NCBI GenBank assembly: GCA_964540515.1
Contig: CAZIMS010000010.1
Coordinates: 1 to 64,000 of the forward strand
Reading direction: 5' to 3'
From: JAOAGA01 sp964540515
Lineage (GTDB): Bacteria; CALINM01
DNA length: 64,000 nucleotides
A program made the position numbers and the translations under genes. The number at the start of each line of letters is the position of its first letter. The first letter of the stretch is position 1. Positions 1 to 8,006 of the stretch are shown in pieces. The notes below the pieces were generated by a model. That model was not told the DNA's origin, searched no databases, and saw only the letters and a list, made by a program, of their open reading frames with translations.

Positions 1-522
1 TTCTTTACAGATTGAACCAATTTTATCAATCTCAAGAATATTTAGCATTGGATTTCCTATTGTTTCAAGAAATACAAAGGCAGTGTCGTTATCAATTCTA
101 TCAACAATTTCTTCCATTGAGTCTGTTTCAAGAAATTCTGTCTTTACCCCTAATGGAGAAAGAGTTTTTTGAAAAAGAGATAAGGTGCCGCCAAAAATCC
201 CTCTCTGAGAGATTATCTTTCTTTTATTTCCAATGAGAGATAAAGTAACTAAAGATATGGCAGACATCCCCGATGTTGTGGCAATAGCTCCAATACCATT
301 ATCCATCCCAGTTAGAATTCGTTCAAAGTCAGTAACAGTTGGATTTGATATACGAGAATAAATAGCCCCAAGTCTTTTCCCTGTGAAGGCTTCTCTTAGC
401 TCCTCTGCACTTTCGTAAAAATAAGATGCACTTTGATATATGGGATAGTATGTGGGTTTACCATCAATCTGTTCTAACGGTTTTCTATGCAAGATTTCTG
501 TTAGAAAATCTTTCTTTTTCAA
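1..522 (-). CDS. metY: O-acetylhomoserine sulfhydrylase / Cys-Met metabolism PLP enzyme, N-terminal part (runs off left edge)
   Basis: The reading frame is open from a TTG at 520-522 to the window edge, about 174 codons, so only the N-terminal part is visible. The translation begins LKKKDFLTEILHRKPLEQID and contains YSRISNPTVTDFERIL, an ATTSGMSAIS segment and FLETIGNPMLNI. These are the typical order and wording of the Cys/Met metabolism PLP-dependent family (MetY, MetZ, MetB); the PLP lysine lies beyond the edge. The family replaces the acetyl or succinyl group of an activated homoserine with sulfide or a sulfur donor to make homocysteine. The TTG start is supported by a GGAGGA ribosome site 5 bases upstream, inside the end of the sulfur-carrier gene, whose TGA stop overlaps it. 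It is last visible gene of the sulfur operon. MetY rather than MetB is inferred from the context. Confidence 0.85.
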   Translation of the reverse strand, partial: MKKKDFLTEILHRKPLEQIDGKPTYYPIYQSASYFYESAEELREAFTGKRLGAIYSRISNPTVTDFERILTGMDNGIGAIATTSGMSAISLVTLSLIGNKRKIISQRGIFGGTLSLFQKTLSPLGVKTEFLETDSMEEIVDRIDNDTAFVFLETIGNPMLNILEIDKIGSICKE

Positions 523-731
523 ATTCTTCCTCCACCCATATAGTATAAAAACTCTATGGTGTCGCCATTTTCTATATATGTTTTTGAAAAATTTTCTCTA
601 TCAACAATCTCACCATTATGCTCAACTGTTACCATCTCTGGCATCTTAACCTTTTTAATTTCAAGTAGTTCTGATACAGTAATATTGTTTTTTTCGATAG
701 TTTCTTCTTTTCCATTAATCTTAACCTTCAT
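519..731 (-). CDS. ThiS/MoaD-family sulfur carrier protein with residues after GlyGly
   Basis: A 70-residue protein with the size and pattern of the ubiquitin-like ThiS/MoaD fold: MKVKINGK start, a TVSELLEI helix, a VEHNGEIVDRENF strand-turn and an ENGDTIEFLYYMGGG end. In this family the terminal GlyGly is adenylated by an E1-like enzyme and turned into a thiocarboxylate that donates sulfur. Here two or three residues (Arg-Ile or Gly-Arg-Ile) follow the glycines, so a trimming protease would be needed before activation, as known for CysO (Mec) in mycobacteria and HcyS (HcyD) in Wolinella. The gene lies between cysK and the metY-like gene, overlapping the latter. A role in cysteine or homocysteine synthesis is therefore more likely than thiamine or molybdopterin synthesis. 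It has a GGAGG ribosome site. Neither protease nor E1 is visible here. Confidence 0.85.
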   Translation of the reverse strand: MKVKINGKEETIEKNNITVSELLEIKKVKMPEMVTVEHNGEIVDRENFSKTYIENGDTIEFLYYMGGGRI

Positions 732-786
732 AAATCTACCTCCACAAATTTTTAATTTTTTATACCTCCCGCTCCTAATCCCGTTC

Positions 787-1719
787 TTAATCTTTTTGAC
801 TAAAAACCTCTTCCATACTTAAATATCTTTCTCCTGTATCGGGGAGTATTACGACTATAGTTTTACCTTTATTTTCCTCTCTCTTTGCTATAATAGTTGC
901 GGCATATAAAGCTGCTCCTGAGGATATACCGCACAGAAGTCCCTCCTCCAGAGAAAGTCTTCTTGACATATAAAAGGCTTCTTCATCAGATACAGTAATT
1001 ACTTCATCTACCAGGCTTAAATCAAGGATCTTTGGTATAAATCCTGCACCAATTCCCTGAATTAAATGGGGTCCCATTTTTCCCTCTGTTATGACAGGGG
1101 AGCTTTTGGGTTCTACTCCTATCGTTCTAAAATTTTTCTTTCTTGACTTGATCACCTTTGAAACCCCTGTTATAGTTCCACCTGTTCCAATCCCTGCTAC
1201 TAAAATATCTATAGCCCCATCAGTATCTTCCCATATCTCATTAGCAGTTCCTTCGATATGTGAAAGGGGGTTAGCCTCGTTTTCAAACTGCTGTAAAATT
1301 ATAGCTTTTATAAACTTATCTTTGAGTTCATAAGCCTTATCAATAGCCCCTTTCATCCCTTTATGACCTGGAGTTAAAACAATCTCTGCACCATAAGATT
1401 TTAAAAGCTTTCTTCTCTCAAGACTCATTGTATCGGGCATTGTAAGTATCAGTTTATATCCCTTGTAAGCACAGACCATGGCAAGGGCAATTCCTGTATT
1501 TCCACTTGTAGGCTCAATTATTACTGTCTCTTTATCAATCAATCCTTTTTTCTCGGCATCAAGGATCATATAAAGAGCAGGCCTATCCTTTACAGAGCCT
1601 CCTGGATTTCTTGATTCCAATTTTCCAAGAAGGGTAATAGGTAAGTCCTTTGAAATCTTATTAAGCCTTACAAGAGGAGTATTTCCAACTAATTCAAGTA
1701 CATTATCGTATATCTTCAT
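787..1719 (-). CDS. cysK: Cysteine synthase A (O-acetylserine sulfhydrylase)
   Basis: A 310-residue PLP fold-type II enzyme that makes cysteine from O-acetylserine and sulfide in the cytoplasm. NPGGSVKDR holds the PLP lysine (Lys44). TSGNTG at 71-76 is the substrate/carboxylate loop, GIGTGGT near 177-183 binds the PLP phosphate, and QGIGAGFIP near 221-229 and PDTGERYLS near 293-301 are CysK signatures. Length is normal for CysK. It starts 2 bases after the sat stop, so it is translated from the same message. A sulfur-carrier gene follows 55 bases downstream, which leaves open that it uses a protein thiocarboxylate like mycobacterial CysM as well as free sulfide. Confidence 0.95.
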   Translation of the reverse strand: MKIYDNVLELVGNTPLVRLNKISKDLPITLLGKLESRNPGGSVKDRPALYMILDAEKKGLIDKETVIIEPTSGNTGIALAMVCAYKGYKLILTMPDTMSLERRKLLKSYGAEIVLTPGHKGMKGAIDKAYELKDKFIKAIILQQFENEANPLSHIEGTANEIWEDTDGAIDILVAGIGTGGTITGVSKVIKSRKKNFRTIGVEPKSSPVITEGKMGPHLIQGIGAGFIPKILDLSLVDEVITVSDEEAFYMSRRLSLEEGLLCGISSGAALYAATIIAKREENKGKTIVVILPDTGERYLSMEEVFSQKD

Positions 1720-1721
1720 AG

Positions 1722-2870
1722 TTATTTCCTGCAGTAATAATCTCTTAATATCTCACCAACTTCCTTTCTTGTAAACTCGGCTGGCAAGTCCAGACCCTGA
1801 CTTAACATCTCTCTTACCTTAGTTCCTGAAAGGCTTAAATGGTCCGCCGCATCATGGGGGCAGGTTTTGAGCGATGCAAGATTTCCGCATTTTTTACAGA
1901 AAAAAGAGTTCTCAAACTTCACTGGCTCAATATCAAGCTCTTCCTTTGTAAAATTATCAAATATATTCTGGGCATCATAGGTTCCATAATAACTTCCAAC
2001 GCCTGCATGGTCCCTGCCTATGATTATGTGAGTGCATCCATAGTTTTTCCTGCATAGAGCATGAAATATCGCCTCTTTTGGTCCTGCATACCTCATATTT
2101 GCAGGAAACACCGAAAATACTACTCTCTGCTTCGGATAGTAATTTTCCAGCAAAGCCTCATAACATCTCATTCTAACATTGGCAGGTATATCGTCTTCTT
2201 TGGTTTCACCAACAAGGGGATGAACAAGAAGCCCGTCCAGAATCTCCAGGGCGCATTTCTGCAGGTACTCATGGGCTCTGTGTATGGGATTTCTTGTTTG
2301 AAAGGCAACAGCCGTCTTGAAATTCCTTTCCTTGAATATTGCCCTCAGTTCCGCAGGGGTTTTGTAATACTGACGGAAATACTCATTCATCTTTATCTTT
2401 AAAACAGTTATCTTACCACCAAGAAGGATATCACCTCGTAAATGGACATTCTTCACACCTGGATGATTTTCATCATCGGTGCCAAATACATTAACTGCCT
2501 CCTTTTTCTTATCACCTCCATATATCTCATCAAGATGGAGTACCGCCACAAAATCATTATCGTTTACAAGGGCAACATCTTCTCCCTCTTTCAGCTCTCT
2601 GGCAACCTCGTTGTCCACGCCAAGAACTATAGGAATGCTCCATACAAGCCCATTTTCCAGCCTTGTGTTTTCAACAACACTATCATAATCATCCTTTCCC
2701 ATGAAACCTTTTAAAGGTGACATGGCACCATCAGCAATCATATTAATATCATTAACGACAAAGTCATTGATGGCGACCTTTTTTAATTCACCAAACTTTC
2801 CTTCCCAGTATGCTTTCTCTTCCTTTGTTGCCATCCTGTTTATTAAAGTTCCTCCGTGGGGTTTTATCAT
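1722..2870 (-). CDS. sat: Sulfate adenylyltransferase (ATP sulfurylase)
   Basis: A 382-residue homo-oligomeric Sat of the bacterial/archaeal type, activating sulfate to adenosine 5'-phosphosulfate (APS). QTRNPIHRAH at 191-200 is the nucleotide-binding motif with the catalytic Thr/Arg/His set, and GRDHAGVGSYYG at 285-296 is the second active-site motif. A C-terminal zinc knuckle is seen as Cys325, Cys328, Cys337 and His339. No APS-kinase domain is fused, in line with a separate cysC in the operon. It follows the transporter ATPase gene by 23 bases. The same type serves both assimilation and dissimilation; the neighbours here (cysC, cysH, cysK, metY) point to assimilation. Confidence 0.95.
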   Translation of the reverse strand: MIKPHGGTLINRMATKEEKAYWEGKFGELKKVAINDFVVNDINMIADGAMSPLKGFMGKDDYDSVVENTRLENGLVWSIPIVLGVDNEVARELKEGEDVALVNDNDFVAVLHLDEIYGGDKKKEAVNVFGTDDENHPGVKNVHLRGDILLGGKITVLKIKMNEYFRQYYKTPAELRAIFKERNFKTAVAFQTRNPIHRAHEYLQKCALEILDGLLVHPLVGETKEDDIPANVRMRCYEALLENYYPKQRVVFSVFPANMRYAGPKEAIFHALCRKNYGCTHIIIGRDHAGVGSYYGTYDAQNIFDNFTKEELDIEPVKFENSFFCKKCGNLASLKTCPHDAADHLSLSGTKVREMLSQGLDLPAEFTRKEVGEILRDYYCRK

Positions 2871-2893
2871 TCTTTCCTCCTTCTTTTTATTGG

Positions 2894-3910
2894 TTAAATT
2901 TCGTAAACTGTAGCTGTTTGCTTTTGTATAAATATCTCCCAGTCAGTTTTATTTTTTCTGATTACTTCAAGAATCTTATGCCCTTCATATTCTATTGATT
3001 TAGGCACTTCTTTAACAGCCTGTTCATGGTCAATAATAACCTTTAAAACCTGACCTATATCAAGGTCTTCCAAGGCAAGTTTGGTTTTTGCAAAATTGTC
3101 AGGCCCGACAGTTCCTTTCAAGTCTAACTCTTTATCCACATTAATCTCTTCAATAAGTTTACCGCCAAGATAGCTTTTAGTCTTTATGTATTTTGGATTT
3201 TTAAAGATCTGACTTGCAGGTCCATACTCAATGAGATTTCCAAGGTATAGAAAGATTACATAGTCAGCAATTCGTTTTGCCTGTTCAAGGCTATGAGTTA
3301 CCAATATCACAGTATATTTATTTTTAAGTTCTAAAAATTTCTCTTCTATCCATTTTGCAGAGACAGGGTCCAGGGCAGAAGTAGGCTCATCGGCAAGTAT
3401 TATTTCTGGCTCCACGGCAAGTCCTCTTGCTAAACAAAGTCTTTGCTGCTGACCAATGGATAGTTTTGAGGCAGGACTATGAAGTCTATTTTTTACCTCA
3501 TTCCATAGACCAGCTTCTTTCAAATATCGCTCCACTATTTCATCTAAGATTTTTTTGTCTTTTATACCATGTATCTTTGGTCCATAGGCGACATTTTCAT
3601 AAATAGACATGGGTAAAACCTGCGGCTTTTGAGAAAGTAATCCCATTTTTTTTCTTAGATGTATTATTTCAACGTTCGGGCTATAAATATCTTCATCATC
3701 AACCAAAACATTACCATTTATCTTGACATTATCCTGAAGGTCAATAAGACGGTTTAATGCCTTTAAAAGTGTTGTCTTTCCACAGCCCGATGGTCCAATA
3801 ATGGCAGTAATCTTTTTTTCTGGTATTTCAATAGTGATATTGTTTAGAGATTTATGATCTTCATACCATACATTCAGATCCTGTATCTTTATATGAGCTT
3901 TAAAATCCAT
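2894..3910 (-). CDS. pstB: PstB-type ABC transporter ATPase fused to a C-terminal TusA-like domain
   Basis: Residues 1-250 are an ABC ATPase of the PstB/polar amino-acid class: Walker A GPSGCGKTT at 39-47, signature LSIGQQQRL at 150-158, Walker B ILADEPTSALDP at 171-182, switch His206. PstB is normally about 250-260 residues; this protein has 338. Residues 262-330 match the stand-alone TusA of the same operon, sharing LDLKG, a P-x-NF-x-K-x-KL segment and EGHK-x-L. The TusA active-site Cys-Pro is Gly269-Pro270 here, so the domain cannot carry a persulfide on that residue. A sensing or protein-binding role, like regulatory tails on other importer ATPases, is inference. By context the importer probably carries sulfate or a similar oxyanion, not necessarily phosphate. 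Confidence 0.9.
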   Translation of the reverse strand: MDFKAHIKIQDLNVWYEDHKSLNNITIEIPEKKITAIIGPSGCGKTTLLKALNRLIDLQDNVKINGNVLVDDEDIYSPNVEIIHLRKKMGLLSQKPQVLPMSIYENVAYGPKIHGIKDKKILDEIVERYLKEAGLWNEVKNRLHSPASKLSIGQQQRLCLARGLAVEPEIILADEPTSALDPVSAKWIEEKFLELKNKYTVILVTHSLEQAKRIADYVIFLYLGNLIEYGPASQIFKNPKYIKTKSYLGGKLIEEINVDKELDLKGTVGPDNFAKTKLALEDLDIGQVLKVIIDHEQAVKEVPKSIEYEGHKILEVIRKNKTDWEIFIQKQTATVYEI

Positions 3911-3922
3911 CTATTAGACCCC

Positions 3923-4777
3923 CTATTTACCAACTATATGTTTTGTAAATCTTTTTGATAAAACCCTTGACACTATACTTATTAATAAGATTATGGCTGT
4001 CAATACCAGGGCAGATGCATAGCCCCTCTCCTGAACCTCAGGAAATGGAGTTCCCAGTTGAAAAAAGATTGCAAGGGGAAGTGTAGCAACAGGTTTAAAT
4101 AGGGAGTGGGGGAGAGAATCAGTAAAACTTGCTGTAAAAAGTACAGCAGCGGCATCTCCGACACCTCTTCCAAAGGCTATCAAAATAGCTGTAATTATTC
4201 CCGGCAATGCCTGTCTAAAAATTATCTTAAAGGCTGTTTCTAATTTAGTTGAGCCTAAAGCAAAGGCAGCTTCTTTCAGTTCAAAGGGGATCATCTTTAA
4301 AACCTCATCCATACTTCTTGCCATAATAGGAATAATTAATAATCCCACAGTAATAATGCCAGCAAGTAAAGATGCCTGTAATCCAAAGAAGAGCATAACA
4401 GTAAAACCAAAGGCACCATAAACTATAGAAGGTATACCCCAGAGGACATCAAGTAAAAAGCGTACTCCAAGGGCAAATTTTGATTTTTTCTTTAAATACA
4501 AATTGAGATATAAAACAACAGGGAGGGCAATGGAAAGAGCTAAAAATGTTGCGCCTATGCCCAGAACAATTGAGCCTAAAATAGCATTGAGTATTCCGCC
4601 TTCTTTTCCTATATAGTAGCCACCTTTAGGTGTCTTTATAAGCATATCCAGGTTGAGTGCCTTAAATCCCTTAAAGAAAATTGTTCCTAAAATAAAAATC
4701 AGGCTTCCCACAACTATTATTGTGGCTAAAACCATAAGTGTTTTAAAAATATTTTCTTCTATTTTTCTCTTATCCAT
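3923..4777 (-). CDS. pstA: PstA-type ABC transporter permease (likely sulfate importer by context)
   Basis: A 284-residue membrane protein with about six hydrophobic segments, one near residues 13-35 and others from 65 on. The cytoplasmic EAA loop, EAAFALGSTKLETAFKII, contacts the ATPase. The order of permeases and binding protein and the sequence style are those of PstA of PstSCAB phosphate importers. It starts 1 base after the stop of the PstC-like gene and is followed 12 bases later by the ATPase. There is no phoU or phosphate regulator gene nearby, while every flanking gene acts on sulfate, APS, sulfite or sulfide. Substrate assignment to sulfate is by context only. Confidence 0.88.
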   Translation of the reverse strand: MDKRKIEENIFKTLMVLATIIVVGSLIFILGTIFFKGFKALNLDMLIKTPKGGYYIGKEGGILNAILGSIVLGIGATFLALSIALPVVLYLNLYLKKKSKFALGVRFLLDVLWGIPSIVYGAFGFTVMLFFGLQASLLAGIITVGLLIIPIMARSMDEVLKMIPFELKEAAFALGSTKLETAFKIIFRQALPGIITAILIAFGRGVGDAAAVLFTASFTDSLPHSLFKPVATLPLAIFFQLGTPFPEVQERGYASALVLTAIILLISIVSRVLSKRFTKHIVGK

Positions 4778-4778
4778 A

Positions 4779-5702
4779 CTAAGATTCTGCCCTTTCTATA
4801 TGAATTAAAATTCCCCAGCCAATTACATTAAAGGTGGCTGTAATTAAAAGTAAGATAAAGGCAGCTAAAAGGACAGCCGAATCATATAGAGGGATTGACA
4901 TCATCTCACCATAGGTATTGGCAATCAGGGCTGGTAAAGGATAGGAGGTATCAAAGATTGATTTTGGAAATCCATTAAGAGCGCAGCCAGCAACCATAAG
5001 AACTGCTATAGTCTCACCAAAGGCACGGGATAGTCCTAAAATTATAGCTGCTATAATGCCAGTCCAGGATTTTCTTAGAACCGTATATTTTATAGTCTGC
5101 CATTTAGTAGCACCTAAAGATAATGATGCCTCTCTCATTTCAAAGGGAATTGTCCTCATTATCTCGTGAATTACAGATATGATTAGAGGAGATACCATAA
5201 CTGCCAGGACAATACCTGCCGTCAGGGCAGAAAAACCTGTGTAGTTGTCCGAGATAAACGGGAAAAAATGGAATTTCTCGCTAAAAAAAGGCATAAGATA
5301 ATCTCTAACAAAAGGAACAATAGCAATTAATCCCCATACACCATAAATAACGGGAGATATTCCTGCTAAGAGGTCAATTATTGGTTTTAATGTTTCTCTT
5401 AATCTTTTTGGGGCATACTCGGAAAGATATATGGCGGTTAGTATACTAAGAGGGATTGCAATAGATATGGCGATAATAGTCACCCATAAGGTGCCAACTA
5501 TAAAGCTTGCCAAACCAAAGTGTCCCTGTGTGGGATGCCAGATAGTAGAAAATAACAGTTCTTTTATACTTTTCATTTCCAATAGGGGTTTAGCTCTGAA
5601 ATATAAACCAAAGACCATCACAAAGGCTAAACTTAAGACAAATAAGCTCAAGAAAAACATTACCTTTTGAGTGAAAATATCTTTGAATTTTCTTGATGTC
5701 AT
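4779..5702 (-). CDS. pstC: PstC-type ABC transporter permease (likely sulfate importer by context)
   Basis: A 307-residue inner-membrane permease with about six membrane segments. It has an N-terminal segment near 14-33, a long periplasmic stretch after it, and the EAA loop EASLSLGATKWQTIKYTVL followed by GLSRAFGETIAVLMVAG. These match PstC. It pairs with the PstA-like protein to form the channel fed by the binding protein encoded just upstream. It lies 36 bases after the binding-protein stop. As for its partners, family membership says oxyanion import, and the sulfur operon says sulfate. Confidence 0.88.
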   Translation of the reverse strand: MTSRKFKDIFTQKVMFFLSLFVLSLAFVMVFGLYFRAKPLLEMKSIKELLFSTIWHPTQGHFGLASFIVGTLWVTIIAISIAIPLSILTAIYLSEYAPKRLRETLKPIIDLLAGISPVIYGVWGLIAIVPFVRDYLMPFFSEKFHFFPFISDNYTGFSALTAGIVLAVMVSPLIISVIHEIMRTIPFEMREASLSLGATKWQTIKYTVLRKSWTGIIAAIILGLSRAFGETIAVLMVAGCALNGFPKSIFDTSYPLPALIANTYGEMMSIPLYDSAVLLAAFILLLITATFNVIGWGILIHIERAES

Positions 5703-5738
5703 CCTTTCTCCTGAAAATTACAACCCTTTGCAGATAGT

Positions 5739-6668
5739 CTATTCTATACTTCTCAAAACATGGTCTCTTTCTTTTTTGCTTAGTGGAATGCTTGCTCCAA
5801 CTTCTTCAACAATCCTTGTCCCTTCCTCTGATAGTGCAAACGTGATGAACTCTTTTGTAAGCCCTTTTGGTTTGCCTTTAACATAGAAGTAATTTTTTCT
5901 TGTTACGGGGTATCTCCCTTCAACTATCGCTTTAAGTGCTTCCTTGCGGTCATTATAAATTTCATCATGGTCAGCAATACCATTTTCATTTGAATCTATT
6001 GGAAGTAGTTTTATTCCTTTAATGACAGTTCCTTCTCGTGTAAAAACAAAACTAAAATTGGAGTATCCAATACCAACAGGATCTCTTCTAACAGCTTCTA
6101 ATATCCCGGGGTCTCCGTATATACCAACACCTTTTAGATCCTCCTGCTTTTTATTGCCAAGGAAGTTTGCCCAACTGTCTGCAGCACCACAGGAATCGGA
6201 CCTTGTAAATGTATGAACAGGTTTACTAACATTATTGCCAATTAGTTGCCCCCATATATTGATTTTTCCTTTGATATAAAGGTCAATTAATGCCTGTTTT
6301 TTTATCCCCTTCTTTAAAATATCATTAAGAGCAGGATTTTTTTCATTTATTACTGGAAAGACTGCGTCACGTGAAATATAAAGAGGCAAAATACCTTTTT
6401 GGATTTCTGCAGGGTCTGGTTCACGGGAGACCATTCCTATATCTACCAGCCCAGCTATCGCATCGGATGCGCCTTTTCCTGCACCACCGGCTGATACATC
6501 TATCTTTACCTTTGGATATTTTTTCTGAAATGCCTCTGCCCATGCAACAGCAGTAGGATAAATTGCCCATGCACCTGATAATGTTATTGTGCCTTTTAGC
6601 TCTTTTTCCTGAGCAAAGACAAAATTACTACTTAATAGCATTATTAGCAAAAATATTAACTTCTTCAT
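5739..6668 (-). CDS. pstS: PstS-family periplasmic oxyanion-binding protein (likely sulfate)
   Basis: A 309-residue protein with a signal peptide (MKKLIFLLIMLLSSNFVFA, likely cut before Gln20). The mature part starts with GTITLSGAWAIYP and has a glycine-rich SAGGAGKGASDAI anion loop, DIGMVSREPDP, and a TRSDSCGAADSW segment where PstS proteins usually read R-x-x-GSGT. An acidic DSNENGIADHDE loop near the C-terminal half is also found in many PstS-like proteins. It would capture the anion and deliver it to the two permeases encoded next. The altered GSGT segment and the operon make sulfate a fair guess; phosphate, or another tetrahedral oxyanion such as tungstate, is not excluded. Confidence 0.85.
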   Translation of the reverse strand: MKKLIFLLIMLLSSNFVFAQEKELKGTITLSGAWAIYPTAVAWAEAFQKKYPKVKIDVSAGGAGKGASDAIAGLVDIGMVSREPDPAEIQKGILPLYISRDAVFPVINEKNPALNDILKKGIKKQALIDLYIKGKINIWGQLIGNNVSKPVHTFTRSDSCGAADSWANFLGNKKQEDLKGVGIYGDPGILEAVRRDPVGIGYSNFSFVFTREGTVIKGIKLLPIDSNENGIADHDEIYNDRKEALKAIVEGRYPVTRKNYFYVKGKPKGLTKEFITFALSEEGTRIVEEVGASIPLSKKERDHVLRSIE

Positions 6669-6680
6669 AATACCTCTCCT

Positions 6681-7364
6681 TTATAAATTTGTGTGCAATC
6701 CACATTCCTTTTTGGTTTTTCCTTTCCATCTACCGGAACGCTCATCTGTTGAATCGGGCAGATTGGTACAGGGTTCACAACCAATGCTTGTATAACCCTT
6801 CTCATAAAGGGGATGAAAGGGAATATTATTTTTTACCATATAATAATGAACATCTTTAGATGTCCAATCTAATATAGGATTAATCTTATATAAGCCAGTT
6901 CTTGTGAGCTCTATCTTCTTTAGTTGTTGTCTATAATCTGTTTGACCTCTTCTAAGACCAGCAAACCATGCTTTTATTCCATTTTCTTTTAAGTAATTAG
7001 CCAGTGGCTCTATCTTTCTAAGTTTGCAACATAAATCTGGATTTTCTTTTATAATGTCAAGACCATATTCCTTTAAAAAATCTTCCCTTGACTGAGGAGA
7101 TGAGATTTCAAGAAACTCCAAATTTTTGTAAAGATTTTTCAGAGTTTCAATGTAATTTAAGGTCTCTTTAAAAAGAAAGCCTGTGTTTATATAAACAATT
7201 TTTATGGGAAGATTTGTTTTTGCTATAAGATCAATGAGAACTCCTGAGTTTGCCCCAAAGGAAGAGGTGGCTATAATATCAGGTTTAAATATATCATAGG
7301 CTTCTTTAATTAAAGCTTCAGCTGGTAATGACTCAGATTTTTCAATAAGTTCATCTAATTTCAT
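6681..7364 (-). CDS. cysH: APS reductase-type CysH with [4Fe-4S] cysteines
   Basis: A 227-residue member of the PAPS/APS reductase family that reduces activated sulfate to sulfite with thioredoxin-type electrons. SSFGANS at 34-40 is the PP-loop region and ECGLH near 220-224 is the catalytic cysteine motif (Cys221). Cys112-Cys113 and Cys196-x-x-Cys199 form the CC...CxxC set that binds a [4Fe-4S] cluster. This marks the enzyme as using APS rather than PAPS in characterised members. Its start lies 14 bases inside the end of cysC. Having both an APS kinase and an APS-using CysH in one operon means APS has two possible fates. Confidence 0.93.
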   Translation of the reverse strand: MKLDELIEKSESLPAEALIKEAYDIFKPDIIATSSFGANSGVLIDLIAKTNLPIKIVYINTGFLFKETLNYIETLKNLYKNLEFLEISSPQSREDFLKEYGLDIIKENPDLCCKLRKIEPLANYLKENGIKAWFAGLRRGQTDYRQQLKKIELTRTGLYKINPILDWTSKDVHYYMVKNNIPFHPLYEKGYTSIGCEPCTNLPDSTDERSGRWKGKTKKECGLHTNL

Positions 7365-7977
7365 TGCTTTTAACTCCTATGTATCCCTTTTCTTTGAGGT
7401 AGTTAATTATTTTATCAACACTCTCATCTACCCCTTCTTTTCCGGTATCAAGAATTAGTTCTGGATTTTCAGGCTCTTCGTAGGGATCATCAACACCAGT
7501 AAACTCTTTTAACTCACCAGCACGAGCCTTTTTATAAAGCCCCTTTGGGTCTCTTTCCTCACAAATATCTATGGGACATCTAACATAAACTTCTATAAAA
7601 TCCCCTTCCTTCTGTATCTTCCGGGCATTTAATCTGTCTTCTATATAGGGAGATATAAAGGCAGTAATATTAATGACGCCAGCATCGGTAAAGAGTTTTG
7701 CTACTTCAGCTATTCTTCTAATATTCTCTTTTCTGGCTTCCCTTGAGAAACTGAGGTCTTTGTTTAATCCAAATCTGATATTGTCACCATCAAGGACATA
7801 GGTTTTGATACCTAACTCAAAAAGTTTCTCTTCAAGTTTATGGGCTACTGTTGATTTTCCAGACCCAGAAAGGCCTGTTAACCATATGGTACAACCTCTA
7901 TAACCCTGAACTCTTTCTCTGTCATCTCTTGTTATGCTTCCCTTGTGCCAGTAAATATTTCTTTTTTCGTCTATCAC
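7351..7977 (-). CDS. cysC: Adenylylsulfate (APS) kinase
   Basis: A 208-residue APS kinase that phosphorylates APS to PAPS with ATP. It has the P-loop GLSGSGKS at 35-42, YVLDGDNIRFGLNKDLSFS (APS-binding region), an FISPYIEDR segment with the phospho-serine position, and a YKKARAGELKEFTGVDDPYE lid. Length is normal for a stand-alone CysC. It follows tusA by 29 bases and its last 14 bases overlap cysH. PAPS may feed sulfotransferases or a PAPS-using route, since the linked CysH looks APS-specific. Confidence 0.95.
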   Translation of the reverse strand: MIDEKRNIYWHKGSITRDDRERVQGYRGCTIWLTGLSGSGKSTVAHKLEEKLFELGIKTYVLDGDNIRFGLNKDLSFSREARKENIRRIAEVAKLFTDAGVINITAFISPYIEDRLNARKIQKEGDFIEVYVRCPIDICEERDPKGLYKKARAGELKEFTGVDDPYEEPENPELILDTGKEGVDESVDKIINYLKEKGYIGVKSNEIR

Positions 7978-8006
7978 CTAAAGCCTCCTATAGAAAATTT
8001 TATTTT

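Noticed and set aside
34..49. Sensor histidines of the kinase at 17716-18849 as proof of metal sensing
   Set aside because: Coordinates here are residues 34-49. Many membrane kinases with similar four-helix sensors carry histidines there, so the cluster alone does not show metal binding.
12..236. Plus-strand frame of 74 codons at the left end
   Set aside because: It is antisense to the metY-like gene, whose translation matches the Cys/Met PLP family without interruption.
2061..2402. Plus-strand frame of 113 codons inside sat
   Set aside because: Antisense to the conserved Sat active-site region; no start context or protein-like composition.
5739..6668. Plain phosphate importer
   Set aside because: Family match is to PstS, but gene order, absence of phoU and the TusA-tailed ATPase favour sulfur; kept as an open alternative.
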